DNA of 6,715 bases from Burkholderiales bacterium (GTDB lineage Bacteria; Pseudomonadota; Gammaproteobacteria; Burkholderiales; Burkholderiaceae): contig CAHJWV010000472.1 of the NCBI GenBank assembly GCA_903643055.1, forward strand, positions 1-6,715, given 5' to 3'. Both the position numbers and the translations under genes were made by a program. The notes under the pieces were generated by a model. It had not been told where the DNA came from, ran no database searches, and saw nothing but the letters and a program-made list of their open reading frames with translations. Below are positions 6,199 through 6,715 of the stretch, in pieces. The stretch's first letter is position 1. Every line of letters starts with the position of its first letter.

Positions 6199-6715
6199 GT
6201 GACCCGCCCCATCCGTTCCCAATACGAAGATTTCATGCGCCATGTCAATGAACATGGCGTCGCCAAGGGCGACCGCACGGGTATCGGCACCCGCAGCGTC
6301 TTTGGCCATCAGATGAGATTCGATCTGAACGAAGGCTTTCCGCTGGTCACGACCAAGAAGGTCCATCTGAAGTCCATCATCCTGGAGCTGCTGTGGTTCC
6401 TGCGCGGTGACGGCAACGCGACCTGGCTGCAAGAGCGCGGTGTGTCGATCTGGGATGAATGGGCACGCGCAGACGGCGACCTCGGCCCGGTCTACGGCGT
6501 TCAATGGCGCAACTGGCCAACGCCCGATGGCGGCCACATCGACCAGATCGCCGAGGTCATTCAAACGCTGAAGACCAACCCCGACTCACGCCGGATCATC
6601 GTCAGCGCCTGGAACGTTGCCGATCTGCCGAAGATGGCCTTGATGCCTTGTCATGCGTTCTTCCAGTTTTACGTCGCATCGCCAACTGAACCGGGCGGCC
6701 GCGGCCAGCTCAGCT
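6199..6715 (+). CDS. thyA: Thymidylate synthase ThyA, 3' end outside window
   Basis: Cytoplasmic enzyme that methylates dUMP to dTMP using 5,10-methylenetetrahydrofolate, yielding dihydrofolate; required for DNA synthesis. 172 codons are visible of an expected 265-280. They align closely with Escherichia coli ThyA: the phosphate-binding Arg26 in [18 protein letters not shown], the IWDEWA motif with Trp85 and Trp88, [19 protein letters not shown], Arg131-Arg132 from the partner-subunit phosphate site in [11 protein letters not shown], and the catalytic nucleophile Cys151 in [10 protein letters not shown] (Cys146 in E. coli). The numbering offset of five is accounted for by the start MTRPIRSQY. 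After FQFYVAS there is a short Pro/Gly/Arg insertion (PTEPGGRG) before LS. The GTG start is preferred because GGAG lies 7 nt upstream; an in-frame ATG at 6151 would add 16 residues with no homology expected. It probably has its own promoter; a downstream dihydrofolate reductase gene is common but not visible here. Confidence 0.97.
   Translation, partial: MTRPIRSQYEDFMRHVNEHGVAKGDRTGIGTRSVFGHQMRFDLNEGFPLVTTKKVHLKSIILELLWFLRGDGNATWLQERGVSIWDEWARADGDLGPVYGVQWRNWPTPDGGHIDQIAEVIQTLKTNPDSRRIIVSAWNVADLPKMALMPCHAFFQFYVASPTEPGGRGQLS

Overview
The window looks like an ordinary chromosomal stretch from a GC-rich betaproteobacterium, most likely of the order Burkholderiales. That assignment is an inference from base composition, protein style (a NodT-type lipoprotein beside EmrA, an MsbA-related exporter, a glycine-zipper OmpA lipoprotein, and a ThyA starting [12 protein letters not shown]) and gene order. 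I cannot name a genus from sequence alone. I see no insertion sequence, prophage gene, tRNA, rRNA or CRISPR array, and every gap between genes is shorter than 300 bases.

Left part (1-3289), minus strand: a multidrug-efflux operon read right to left. It has a MarR/EmrR-type repressor (2731-3222), a NodT-family outer-membrane efflux lipoprotein (1098-2642) and an EmrA-type membrane fusion protein (1-1009, cut by the window edge). The inner-membrane pump, probably EmrB of the major facilitator superfamily, would be expected just beyond base 1 but is not visible. A near-consensus sigma-70 promoter (TTGACA, 17 bp, TATATT) precedes marR. A 23-bp inverted repeat lies across its -35 box and spacer, a good candidate for the repressor's own operator. 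A possible half-copy of this site, next to a weak second promoter, lies between marR and the outer-membrane gene.

Middle (3350-5176), plus strand: a complete MsbA-related ABC exporter with all its ATPase motifs. It has no Shine-Dalgarno sequence, and a TACACT -10 box sits 6 bases before the ATG, so it may be translated from a leaderless mRNA.

Right part (5177-6715), plus strand: a 208-base gap containing two perfect 13-bp palindromes whose centres are 11 bp apart. It is followed by a glycine-zipper/OmpA-domain lipoprotein gene (5385-6050) with a strong intrinsic terminator, and then the 5' part of thyA (6199-6715, cut by the window edge). thyA starts at GTG; its Shine-Dalgarno sequence lies in a small hairpin, and an inverted repeat covers its probable -35 region.

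All the protein families are well known. I found no undescribed multi-gene system; the points worth checking are in the regulatory DNA between the genes.
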